The position numbers and the translations under genes are program-made. The notes under the pieces are model-generated. The model was given only the letters and a program-made list of their open reading frames with translations. It was not told the origin of the DNA and made no database searches. From positions 713,511,001 to 713,575,000 of the forward strand of contig NC_092333.1 of the NCBI RefSeq assembly GCF_046630445.1: a DNA stretch of 64,000 bases, given 5' to 3'. Source of the stretch: Rutidosis leptorrhynchoides. Its lineage: Eukaryota > Streptophyta > Magnoliopsida > Asterales > Asteraceae. Each line of letters starts with the position of its first letter. Position 1 is the first letter of the stretch. Below, one piece after another: positions 1-9,848 of this stretch.

Positions 1-586
1 CTTGGTCTTGTGGAACATAACCGTTATGGCCGTTGATAAGACAGCATGTTGTAACGTCGTCAAAGGGACGAGGGTTACGTAATGTCCAACAGTCCCGTAA
101 CAATCTAAAAACCTCATTTCTTACCCCAATTACCGACTCCATCACTTGTGGGAATGTTTTGTTTAATAGTTGTAGCCCGATGTTCTTGTTCTCACTTTGG
201 TGAGAAACGAACATTACTAATCCGTAAGCATAACATGCTTCTTTATGTTGCATGTTAGCCGCTTTTTCTAAATCACGAAGTCCAATATTCGGATATATTG
301 AGTCAAAATAATTTCTTAACCCATTGCGTAAAATAGCATTTGGGTTCCCCGCAATATATGCGTCAAAGTAAACACATCGTAACTTATGGATTTCCCAATG
401 TGATATCCCCCATCTTTCGAACGAAAGCCTTTTATAAACCAAGGCATTCTTGGAACGTTCTTCGAATGTCTTACAAACTGATCTCGCCTTAAATAGTTGT
501 GCTGAAGAATTCTGACCGACTCTAGACAAGATTTCATCAATCATGTCTCCGGGTAGGTCTCTTAAAATATTGGGTTGTCTATCCAT
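1..586 (-). CDS. F-box protein, At2g35280-like (partial, C-terminus off window)
   Basis: A frame open from the ATG at 586-584 to the window edge gives 195 residues. An F-box begins at Leu11-Pro12 (LPGDMIDEILSRV) and continues to about residue 50 with the hydrophobic/Cys pattern AQLFKARSVCKTF. Later residues (near 80-130) resemble the helical, Sel1-like region of plant F-box proteins of the At2g35280 family: a GNPNAI stretch, then LRDLEKAANMQHKEACYAYG. Such proteins are expected to bind SKP1 in SCF ubiquitin ligases; the target is unknown. The ORF lies 140 bases after the acidic ORF, on the same strand and inside the LTR element, which suggests capture of a host gene. It is intronless as far as it is visible. 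Confidence 0.6.
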   Translation of the reverse strand, partial: MDRQPNILRDLPGDMIDEILSRVGQNSSAQLFKARSVCKTFEERSKNALVYKRLSFERWGISHWEIHKLRCVYFDAYIAGNPNAILRNGLRNYFDSIYPNIGLRDLEKAANMQHKEACYAYGLVMFVSHQSENKNIGLQLLNKTFPQVMESVIGVRNEVFRLLRDCWTLRNPRPFDDVTTCCLINGHNGYVPQDQ

Positions 587-726
587 TTTGTGTTTTTATA
601 CTGTAAAATAGACAAGAGTTAGATTCATAAAAAAAAATTTACTTATTAATACAAGCAATTTTTACATATATCATAAAGCATAAGCACACTATATTACATA
701 TATTACACCACACGAATACAACTATC

Positions 727-1338
727 TTATTCCGACTTGCTTGTTTCTTCTTCTTCGGTTTTGGTTCGTTTTGCCAAGTTTCTAGGGATATATGATGTTC
801 CCCTAATACGAGCCGTCGTTTTCCACATTGGTTTAGAAAAACCTGGTGGTTTAGAGGTTCTCGGGTTATTGTTACAACTTAAGGACTTCGGGGGTTGACG
901 ATACATATAAAGTTCATCGGGGTTGGAATTAGATTTCTCTATTTTTATGCCCTTTCCCTTATTATTTTCTTTTGCCTTTTTAAATTCAGTTGGGGTAATT
1001 TCTATAACATCATCGGAATTCTCGTCGGAATCCGATTCATCGGAGAATTGGTAATCCTCCCAATATTTTGCTTCCTTGGCGGAAACACCATTGACCATAA
1101 TTAACCTTGGTCGGTTGGTTGAGGATTTTCTTTTACTTAACCGTTTTATTATTTCCCCCACCGGTTCTATTTCCTCCTCCGGTTCCTCCTCTTCCGGTTC
1201 TGATTCTTTTTCCGGTTCCGACTCTTCTTCCGGTTCCTCTTCGGGAACTTGTGAATCAGTCCACGAATCATTCCAATTTACATTTGACTCTTCATTATTA
1301 TTAGGTGAGTCAATGGGACTTGTTCTAGAGGTAGACAT
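727..1338 (-). CDS. Acidic low-complexity protein, 203 aa, inside LTR element
   Basis: An ORF of 203 codons starts about 200 bases inside the LTR element. Residues 32-58 are a run of Glu/Pro/Ser repeats (EPEEE-like units), followed by a basic patch (KRLSKRKSS) and a second acidic stretch near residues 98-115. The C-terminal third is rich in Pro, Arg and Lys. There is no CCHC knuckle, no gag-like helical domain, no signal peptide and no membrane segment. It occupies the place of gag. It could be a degenerate gag, a captured host fragment or an element-specific protein. I do not recognise it. Confidence 0.45.
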   Translation of the reverse strand: MSTSRTSPIDSPNNNEESNVNWNDSWTDSQVPEEEPEEESEPEKESEPEEEEPEEEIEPVGEIIKRLSKRKSSTNRPRLIMVNGVSAKEAKYWEDYQFSDESDSDENSDDVIEITPTEFKKAKENNKGKGIKIEKSNSNPDELYMYRQPPKSLSCNNNPRTSKPPGFSKPMWKTTARIRGTSYIPRNLAKRTKTEEEETSKSE

Positions 1339-1533
1339 CTATCACATAATATCAAACGCGTTAAGAGATTAATATATCACATAATATTCACATGTTAAAA
1401 ATATATAGTTTCCAACAAAATTTGTTAAGCAATCATTTTTCAAGTAAACACGGTCGAAGTCCAGACTCACTAATGCATCCTAACAAACTCGATAAGACAC
1501 ACTAATGTAAAATTCTGGTTCTCTAAGACCAAT

Positions 1534-1545
1534 GCTCGGATACCA
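1534..1545 (-). promoter_or_regulatory. Primer-binding site, initiator-Met tRNA type
   Basis: The minus strand reads TGGTATCCGAGC two bases inside the LTR end. This matches the usual plant site TGGTATCAGAGC at 11 of 12 positions. It fixes the LTR boundary and shows that the element runs on the minus strand. Confidence 0.7.
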
Positions 1546-1547
1546 AC

Positions 1548-4500
1548 TGAAATGTCCCGTTCTTATTGATTAAAAACGTTCCATATTAATTGATTTCGTT
1601 GCGAGGTTTTGACCTCTATATGAGACGTTTTTCAAAGACTGCATTCATTTTTAAAACAAACCATAACCTTTATTTCATAAATAAAGGTTTAAAAAGCTTT
1701 ACTTAGATTATCAAATAATGATAATCTAAAATATCCTGTTTACACACGACCATTACATAATGGTTTACAATACAAATATGTTACATCGAAATCAGTTTCT
1801 TGAATGCAGTTTTTACACAATATCATACAAACATGGACTCCAAATCTTGTCCTTATTTTAGTATGCAACAGCGGAAGCTCTTAATATTCACCTGAGAATA
1901 AACATGCTTAAAACGTCAACAAAAATGTTGGTGAGTTATAGGTTTAACCTATATATATCAAATTGTAACAATAGACCACAAGATTTCATATTTCAATACA
2001 CATCCCATACATAGAGATAAAAATCATTCATATGGTGAACACCTGGTAACCGACATTAACAAGATGCATATATAAGAATATCCCCATCATTCCGGGACAC
2101 CCTTCGGATATGATATAAATTTCGAAGTACTAAAGCATCCGGTACTTTGGATGGGGTTTGTTAGGCCCAATAGATCTATCTTTAGGATTCGCGTCAATTA
2201 GGGTGTCTGTTCCCTAATTCTTAGATTACCAGACTTAATAAAAAGGGGCATATTCGATTTTGATAATTCAACCATAGAATGTAGTTTCACGTATTTGTGT
2301 CTATTTTGTAAATCATTTATAAAACCTGCATGTATTCTCATCCCAAAAATATTAGATTTTAAAAGTGGGACTATAACTCACATTCACAGATTTTTTTTTA
2401 CTTCGTCGAGAAGTAAGACTTGGCCACTGTTGATTCACGAACCTATAACAATATATACATATATATTAAAGTATGTTCAAAATATATTTACAACACTTTT
2501 AATATATTTTGATGTTTTAAGTTTATTAAGTCAGCTGTCCTCGTTAGTAACCTACAACTAGTTGTCCACAGTTAGATGTACAGAAATAAATCGATAAATA
2601 TTATCTTGAATCAATCCACGACCCAGTGTATACGTATCTCAGTATTGATCACAACTCAAACTATATATATTTTGGAATCAACCTCAACCCTGTATAGCTA
2701 ACTCCAACATTCACATATAGAGTATCTATGGTTGTTCCGAAATATATATAGATGTGTCGACATGATAGGTCGAAACATTGTATACGTGTCTATGGTATCT
2801 CAAGATTACATAATATACAATACAAGTTGATTAAGTTATGGTTGGAATAGATTTGTTACCAATTTTCACGTAGCTAAAATGAGAAAAATTATCCAATCTT
2901 GTTTTACCCATAACTTCTTCATTTTAAATCCGTTTTGAGTGAATCAAATTGCTATGGTTTCATATTGAACTCTATTTTATGAATCTAAACAGAAAAAGTA
3001 TAGGTTTATAGTCGGAAAAATAAGTTACAAGTCGTTTTTGTAAAGGTAGTCATTTCAGTCGAAAGAACGACGTCTAGATGACCATTTTAGAAAACATACT
3101 TCCACTTTGAGTTTAACCATAATTTTTGGATATAGTTTCATGTTCATAATAAAAATCATTTTCTCAGAATAACAACTTTTAAATCAAAGTTTATCATAGT
3201 TTTTAATTAACTAACCCAAAACAGCCCGCGGTGTTACTACGACGGCGTAAATCCGGTTTTACGGTGTTTTTCGTGTTTCCAGGTTTTAAATCATTAAGTT
3301 AGCATATCATATAGATATAGAACATGTGTTTAGTTAATTTTAAAAGTCAAGTTAGAAGGATTAACTTTTGTTTGCGAACAAGTTTAGAATTAACTAAACT
3401 ATGTTCTAGTGATTACGAGTTTAAACCTTCGAATAAGATAGTTTTATATATATGAATCGAATGATGTTATGAACATCATTACTACCTCAAGTTTAGTAGG
3501 TAAACCTACTGGAAGTGACAAGAAATGATCTAGCTTCAAAGGATCTTGGATGGCTTGAAAGTTCTTGAAGTAGGATCATGACACAAAAACAAGTTCAAGT
3601 AAGATTTTTACTCGAATTAAGATAGTTTATAGTTATAGAAATTGAATCAAAGTTTGAATATGAATATTACCTTGAATAAGAAAGATAACCTACTGTATAT
3701 AACAAAGGTTTCTTGATCTTAGATGATTACTTGGAATGGATTAGAAAGCTTGGAAGTAAATTAGTAAACTTGAAGGGATTTTTGAAGTGTTCTTGAAGTG
3801 TTCTTCCTATGATGATTATAGCTTGATTCTTGAAGTGATTTTTGATGAAGATGATGATTAACTACTGGAAAAATACGTTCATAATAGTGTGTGTGTGTGT
3901 GTGTGTGTGTTGAGAGAGAATTAGAAAGAGAATTGGAAGTGAAATGGAGTGAATGATGAGTGGTAATTGGTGAGTGGGGTTAAAAGGAGTTCTAGTTAGT
4001 TGACTAGCTCATGGTAGAAGTTAAAATTGATTAGTCATACATGACATAATCAAGAGTGGAATCCCATGCTAGTTCCTATTGGTATATACCCATAGTAAGT
4101 ACGTTTTGAAGCTGTGTATAATACGGGTAAGAATACGACTAGAATTCTTGATGAAAGAAAAGAATGGGAAAGTAACTGTAACCATTTTCGTTAAGTATGA
4201 GTGTTTTGATATATGTCTTGAAGTCTTCCAAAAGTATTTTAATACATCTAAATACACTACATGTATATACATTTTAACTGAGTCGTTAAGTCATCGTTAG
4301 TCGTTACATGTAAGTGTTGTTTTGAAACCTTTAAGTTAACGATCTCAATTAATGTTGTTAACCCATTGTTTATTATATCTAATGAGATGTTAAATTATTA
4401 TATTATCATGATATTATGATATATTAATATATCTTAATATGATATATATACATTTAAATGTCGTTACAACGATAATCGTTACATATATGTCTCGTTTCGA

Positions 4501-4806
4501 AATCCTTAAGTTAGTAGTCTTGTTTATATGTATATAGCTCATTGTTAATATACTTATGGAGATACTTACTTATCATAATCTCATGTTAACCATATGTATA
4601 TCCATATATATATCATCATGTCGTTTTTACAAGTTTTAACGTTCGTGAATCGCCGGTCAACTTGGGTGGTCAATTGTCTATATGAAACATATTTAAATTA
4701 ATCAAGTCTTAACAAGTTTGATTGCTTAACATGTTGGAAACATTTAATCATGTAAATATCAATCTCAATTAATATATATAAACATGGAAAAGTTCGGGTC
4801 ACTACA
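1548..4806 (-). repeat. 5' LTR (3.26 kb) of the F-box-carrying element
   Basis: On the minus strand the repeat begins TGTAGTGACCCG and ends CGGGACATTTCA, directly before the primer-binding site. The first and last 12 bases are imperfect inverted copies of each other, as in many plant LTRs. A (GT)n run lies at 3890-3911. Short ORFs inside it have no recognisable product. The sequence resembles an LTR family I know from Asteraceae transcript and genome data (recall only). At about 3.26 kb it is long for an LTR. Confidence 0.65.
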
Positions 4807-5880
4807 TATTTGCGTTGGCGGTTTATCGTCTCATGTCAACCCTTTGTTGTTGACAAAGTCTTTTCACAAATTTGGGTCCATACTACGTATTTAATGGTTA
4901 AGGGACCGTAACTATGCTTTTTTAAGGTTCTGATTTCGATCTCAGGCGGTTGAAGCTAAGAGAGATATGCACGGCAGTGTACTCAGCGGTAAATGAATCG
5001 TTGTGGGGTACGCAAAAACTGAAATGAGGTTAACTAGCTTTAATCTAAGGCACAAGAAAGATAATGCTTCAAATCAACAACATATCGGGGTTTTTTAAGC
5101 CTGACGAAGAACTTATTCAATGTTTTGGGGTGTTCTGTAATGCTAATTGATCGAAAACTCATTTGTAAAGAAAAAGTTTTACAATGGCTAAAGAATAGGA
5201 ACATCCTCATCACTTCTATTAGTGTGTGGGGCATGTATGGATGTATTGTTCAATGTCTCGATTCCAATAGTTTTGCATGGGCAATGCAGGGTCCGGGTTT
5301 GGGTGATGACGAGTTCGTGGCGGTTCAATCCATGGAGGATAGAAAAGGAACCTTTTCAAGGTTCTATTGGTTAAAATTACAAGGCCTTCCATACGAGTGC
5401 GGATTGGTTGATAATGTCATTGCAATTGCTAAAAACTTCGGTAACATATTATGTGTCGATCAGTCAACCCATAGGAAAACACAATCATGTTTTTCATACA
5501 TTTTCATGGAGATCTACGATCCAGGCCACGTTCACGAGTATCATGTTACTAGATTCAAGGATTCAAAGATTTATAAAGTATGTGTCGATGAGGATAATGC
5601 ACATTCGGTCAACGATGCTTTGTTTTTGAATTTAGATACAAAATATCTTAATGCTGAGATTATTAGACTGTCAGGTGCTAGTATTGTTCCTGTCTGTTCT
5701 CCGGAAGTTGCTGACTAAATTGAATCTAACGAAGTCTTATCTGAGGGCGGTAACTTACATTCAAATTTTGAATCTCTTCAAGCTAGCCCAAATAACTGTG
5801 ATAATGGGGGGAAACATAAAAAAGATTTTTTACCTACCTCATTAAATGATGAGGAGTATTCTAAGGATATGTATAACAGT
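4807..5880 (+). mobile_element. LINE (plant L1-type) ORF1 relic
   Basis: The sequence at the LTR junction reads as the start of an RRM (ICVGGLSSHV, then HKFGSILRI), followed in shifted frames by RNYAFLRF (RNP1-like). In the open frame 5125-5718 comes a DUF4283-type domain with the pattern YWLKLQGLPYECGLVDNV and IAKNFGNILCVD. The order RRM then DUF4283 is that of ORF1 of plant L1-type LINEs and matches the second copy at 9849-11725. A TAA interrupts the RRM near 4890 and several frame changes follow, so it is dead. The upstream part was separated by the LTR element insertion. The reverse transcriptase part is absent. Confidence 0.65.
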
Positions 5881-5897
5881 GTACTACAAATTATTAC

Positions 5898-6347
5898 TCT
5901 ATATATCTATTTGACATAGTCCAAATAAATAGTAGACTTCCCACTTCTTCAACACCAACCACAAAACTTTTACCCCTTCCAAAACAAACACAAAACTTTT
6001 AAACTCCTCAAATTTATCACAAAACTCTTTATTTTTTACGTATCAACTACAAAAAAACTACATTCTTTACACATTAACACAAAACTTTTTTATCACTATC
6101 ATTTTATTACTACTATTATTATTACTATTATTATGTTATTATTACTATATCATTACTACTACTACCACCACTATTTCATTACTACTATTACTACTATTAT
6201 TATCAAAAATATTTATATTTTCTTATTTTGTCAACTTCATTTTTCACCCACTTTAATTTTTCTTTTTTGCTTCAAATTTTTCCTCTTTTTTTGACAATCG
6301 AATTTAACAAACATTCTTCCGACGCAAAGCGAGGGCAATTTCTCTAG
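5898..6347 (+). mobile_element. Short non-autonomous Helitron
   Basis: The left end starts TCTATATATC. The right end reads CGACGCAAAGCGAGG (a short hairpin), then about ten bases and CTAG, followed by T, the arrangement of Helitron 3' ends. Inside is AT-rich filler with (TTA/TAC)n microsatellite at about 6105-6210. No ORF is present. The same CGC-AAA/TTT-GCG hairpin plus CTAG end occurs on the other strand at 22010 and 43156. Confidence 0.45.
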
Positions 6348-6689
6348 TTTTTAATAATCTCCAAAGTGTTCCATCTACCAACCCCAAAGTAGGATGCTCT
6401 CTTTTTTTTGAAAAATGAGCCCACCGGAGTTTATCAAAAAATTTCGAAACTGTGTTTTCTTCTAATTCCGCCTCCCAATTCCACCATCATCCACCTAAAT
6501 AAAAAAAAAATTTAATGAGGTGGTCTTCATTTTCTTCTTTAACTTTCTCAATTTTTTTTCTCTACATTTAATTTTCTCCATTTAAGTCTACATTTAATTT
6601 TCTCCATTTTAGTCTCTTCATTTATTTCCTTCTGTCGGGTACCCACAATTTCAAACTCCGTAACAGCAATATTTTTTTTTTCTCTCATG
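6348..6689. other. T-rich non-coding DNA left of the Copia insertion
   Basis: A pyrimidine-rich stretch with TTTAATTTTCTCCATTT repeated at about 6570-6613. If the target-site duplication of the neighbouring Copia element is right, this and 9849 onward were once contiguous, so part of it may be 5' sequence of the LINE at 9849. No gene is seen. Confidence 0.4.
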
Positions 6690-6694
6690 ACTAA

Positions 6695-7208
6695 TGTTGG
6701 GTGCGTAGAAGATCAAAACGAATTAGTTGAGTTATCGTGTTCAGGTGATGTTTATCGTGTTCGGGTGATGTTTGTCGCAAAACGCGACAAGACTGGAAAG
6801 TGATAAAGTGTATCGAAACGAGACAGATGTGGCAGAACTTGGGATCTGTACTTGTCGCGTTTGGAGCAAGTTTGTCACGATACGCGACAAGGTGTCGCGA
6901 AATGCGACAATGTTCGTATTCAGCAAGTTATCTAGATTGTTCCTATTTCGTTTTTTTGCCCTATAAAAACCCTCATATGCAACCTGCATTATACACCTAC
7001 GAAAAATATAATAAAATCCTCTTTGTTTGGCCGTGGATTAAACCAATTCGTTTGAATTAAACGATTGGACATAACCACGTTAATTCCTTGTTCTTTACGT
7101 TTCTTGTTCTTGTCTTTATTTGTGTTGAAGATTATTTGTTTGTTACACGGTGGGTTTGATAACTACGGTTATCAAGTTCTTGTGAGGGCTCACCTAGATT
7201 TCCTAACA
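6695..7208 (+). repeat. 5' LTR of the gag-protease Copia element
   Basis: It begins TGTTGGGTGCG and ends CCTAACA just before a tRNA-primer-like site (7211-7223, TGATATCTAGAGC). It carries repeated TGTCGCGATACGCGACA-type short palindromes at about 6775-6910. The promoter should lie here; TATAAAAACCC at 6962-6972 is a good TATA box. Confidence 0.75.
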
Positions 7209-7251
7209 AGTGATATCTAGAGCTCAAGGTTCACGAGTATTACCTGGAGCA

Positions 7252-7839
7252 ATGGCAGATAAAGACACAATAAAGATAGATAAGTTTGATGGGTCAGATT
7301 TTAGCTTCTGGAAGATGCAGATCGAAGACGTGTTATATCAGAAGGGTTTATATCAGCCGATCACTTGTGATAAACCTGAAGAGATGAAGCAAGAGGAGTT
7401 GGATCTCCTGGATAGAAAAGCACTCGGAGTAGTTCGGATTTCTCTGGCCAAGAATGTCGCCTACAACATCGTGGCTGAAACCACGACTAAAGGAGTATTT
7501 ACTTCTTTGTCAAATATGTACGAGAAATCCTCTGCTTTAAATAAAGTCTTCTTGATCAGGCAGCTTGTTAATACAAAGATGAAAAAAGGATCTTCTGCAG
7601 CATATCATGTTAATGAATTCAATCTGATTTTGACTCGTCTTAAATCAGTTGATGTTAAATTTGAAGATGAGTTGGAAGCCTTGTTTCTTTTGTCATCGTT
7701 ACCCGAGAGTTGGTCTGGCACGGTTACAGCAGCTACTGGTTCATCTGGAACTACTAAGTTGACGTTTGAAGGGATCCGTGATTTAATTCTCAGTGAGGGA
7801 ATTAGAAGAAAGATTATGGAAATTCGGGTTCTCTTTTGA
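7252..7839 (+). pseudogene. Copia gag domain
   Basis: The frame starts MADKDTIKIDKFDG, with the FSFWK motif near residue 18 and the helical UBN2-type gag pattern (LLDRKALGVVRISL, VFTSLSNMYEKSS, SAAYHVNEFNLIL, LFLLSSLPESW). This is the capsid-forming part of plant Copia elements. It follows the primer-binding site by about 30 bases. It belongs to the broken element 6695-9848. Confidence 0.75.
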
Positions 7840-8627
7840 ATGCATCTGGCAGATCTAGGGGTAGAAGTAGAAGCAGGATAAGATCTAAGAGAGATCCATC
7901 TCAGGGAAGAAACGTTGTTTGTTGGAAATGTCAGCAAGTCGGTCACTTTAGATCGCAGTGCCCGGGTGTGAAGGCGAGTGAGAGCACAGCGGCGGTGATT
8001 GAAGATGCTTTGATTTGCCATGAGGAGTTTCTTGACGAATCTTGGATTTTAGATTCGGGTGCCTCGTATCATGCGTCCCCCTACATGAACGAGATGTTTA
8101 ATTTCAGGCTGTATTCAGGTAGAGTTAGAGTTGCGGACGGGAATCTACTTCAGATTGCAGGTATTGGTGATCTTGCTATAATACACTTGGATTATATTTG
8201 GATCTTGAGAAATGTGAGGTTCGTTCCCAAGCTCGCGAAAAGGTTAATTTCGGTTGGGCAGTTGGATGATGAAAATTGTCATGTTTCGTTTGGAGATCAA
8301 AGGTGGAGAGTATCTAAAGGCGGTCGGACCATTGCTTGTGGGGTGAAAAGGGGAACCATGTATATGGTTGAGATTCCTATTGAGGAATGGCTAGGTGAGC
8401 GAGTAGATGCTAAAAATCCTAGCATGCTTGAACTTTCTGATTTTATTGAGGGATCTAGTTTGAGTGGGAGCTCAGGAAGACTTGGAACTAGTGGGGAATC
8501 GGGTTTAAGTGGGAATGTTGAAACCACTAAACAGTTTGGTCGATTAAGGAGCACTAGAGATTTCGAGACTTCGGTTAGATCACCTCCAATGGCAACTATG
8601 TTGCAATTGATCGGAGAAGATGAATGA
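7836..8627 (+). pseudogene. Copia zinc knuckle and protease region
   Basis: An Arg/Ser-rich linker is followed by a CCHC knuckle (CWKCQQVGHFRSQCP) and an aspartic protease start (WILDSGASYHASP), then the usual protease body (VRVADGNLLQIAGIGD, LISVGQL). After about residue 185 it no longer matches Copia pol and becomes Gly/Ser-rich. The gag-pre-integrase, integrase and reverse transcriptase domains expected next are missing. Confidence 0.7.
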
Positions 8628-8636
8628 GATATTCTT

Positions 8637-9338
8637 GTGGGAGTCATTGGTGTTACAACATCCGTACAGTGGGAGTTGACTCGGGTTAAAGAACTAGGTT
8701 CATCTGAATTTGTGCATGCGTATGTGGTCAGTATTCCAACGGTGAAAGGGAAAGCGGTAAAGTGGAGGATCAAGGATGTGGTGGTGTTCTCTCATGTGTA
8801 TCTTGATGGTTGTGTCCACGTGTTTGTTCTACCAGGTAGTCTATTCTTTGTTGGAAAGATAGATCGAGTAGATGGTTTTGTGTACGGATGGATCACTTGG
8901 GTGATAAGGTTGATAGAGTCGGGTCGAACTCCGACCCGGTATCTCACAGTCTAGTGAGATGATTGCCAGAAACAGAGAGGGTTTGGTTTATATTCGTCCC
9001 AAGCGAGTAATGGTGATTCGATTGTAGCTCAGTTTAAAGGTGTCGAAAGTCTTCCTTCTCATGGCGTAGAAGTGCGGCGTGTCCCGGGTTTGTTTATCCG
9101 GCGGTATTGTTTAAAGGGGGTTACGGTCAGGAAATCAAATTGTTGCTGTGGGATGACGTTTGTAGATTACATTTCTTGACAAGTTGAGGTGCTCTTTATC
9201 GAAAGTTGCTAGCTTGATGGTTAGAGTGTGCGTGTCCCAAGAAGTTTTCTTGGCGGTATAGACGGGTACGTTCAAGAGTCAAAGTGTTGATCGAGTACAG
9301 GTTAAGGTTGAGTTTTGTTCTCCTTTGAGTGGGAGAAT
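8637..9338 (+). other. Internal filler of the Copia element, 105-codon ORF of unknown origin
   Basis: Between the protease region and the polypurine tract is an ORF at 8637-8954 (105 codons, rich in Val and hydrophobic residues) followed by non-coding DNA. It does not resemble integrase, reverse transcriptase or RNase H by eye. It may be decayed pol or foreign filler. Confidence 0.4.
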
Positions 9339-9848
9339 TGTTGGGTACAAAGAAGATCAAAACAAATGAGCTGAGTTATCGTGTTCGGGTGATGTTTATC
9401 GTGTTCCAGTGATGTTTGTCGCAAAACGCGACAAGACTGGAAAGTGATAAACTGTATCGAAACGAGACAGATGTGGCAGAACTTGGGATCTGGACTTGTC
9501 GCGTTTGGAGCAAGTTTGTCGCGTTTGAGTATGGTTTGTCGCGATACGCGACAATGTTCGTATTCAGCAAGTTATCTAGATTGTTCCTATTTCGTTTTTT
9601 GCCCTATAAAAACCCTCATATGTAAGCTGCATTATACACCTACGAAAAATATAATAAAATCCTCTTTGTTTGGTCGTGGATTAAACCAATTCGTTTGAAT
9701 TAAACGATTGGACATAACCACGTTAATTCATTGTTCTTTACGTTTCTTGTTCTTGTCTTTATTTATGTTGAAAATTATTTGTTTGTTGCACGGTAGGTTT
9801 GATAACTAGGGTTATCAAGTTCTTGTTAGGGCTCACCTAGATTTCCTA
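9339..9848 (+). repeat. 3' LTR of the gag-protease Copia element
   Basis: The copy begins TGTTGGGTACA directly after a purine-rich tract (GAGTGGGAGAA, polypurine tract). It matches the 5' LTR along its length, including the TATAAAAACCC box at about 9605. It differs mainly in the block of CGCGACA palindromes near 9515-9555. Confidence 0.75.

Larger units (their letters stand above)
1..4806 (-). mobile_element. LARD-like LTR retrotransposon carrying an F-box gene (partial, 5' part)
   Basis: Read on the minus strand, a long LTR (4806 to 1548) is followed by a primer-binding site, an acidic ORF (1338-727) and an F-box ORF (586 to beyond base 1). The LTR has TG...CA ends. No gag, protease, integrase, reverse transcriptase or RNase H is visible in the 1.5 kb of internal region shown, so this looks like a large non-autonomous element (LARD) that depends on enzymes supplied by others. 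The other LTR lies outside the window, so age and target-site duplication cannot be judged. The right edge abuts a LINE ORF1 reading frame, so the element inserted into an older LINE. Confidence 0.65.
6695..9848 (+). mobile_element. Ty1/Copia retrotransposon with gag and protease only (broken)
   Basis: Two LTRs (6695-7208 and 9339-9848) enclose a gag domain and a zinc-knuckle/protease region. No integrase, reverse transcriptase or RNase H is recognisable before the right LTR. ACTAA occurs at 6690-6694 and again at 9849-9853 as the probable target-site duplication. The LTRs are close to identical apart from scattered changes and one variable block, so the insertion is moderately old. It is broken. 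Loss of most of pol and at least one coding break make it non-autonomous, comparable with gag-only (TR-GAG) elements. Confidence 0.75.

Noticed and set aside
895-1372. Plus-strand ORFs opposite the acidic ORF
   Set aside because: They are antisense shadows of the Glu/Ser-rich repeat region on the minus strand.
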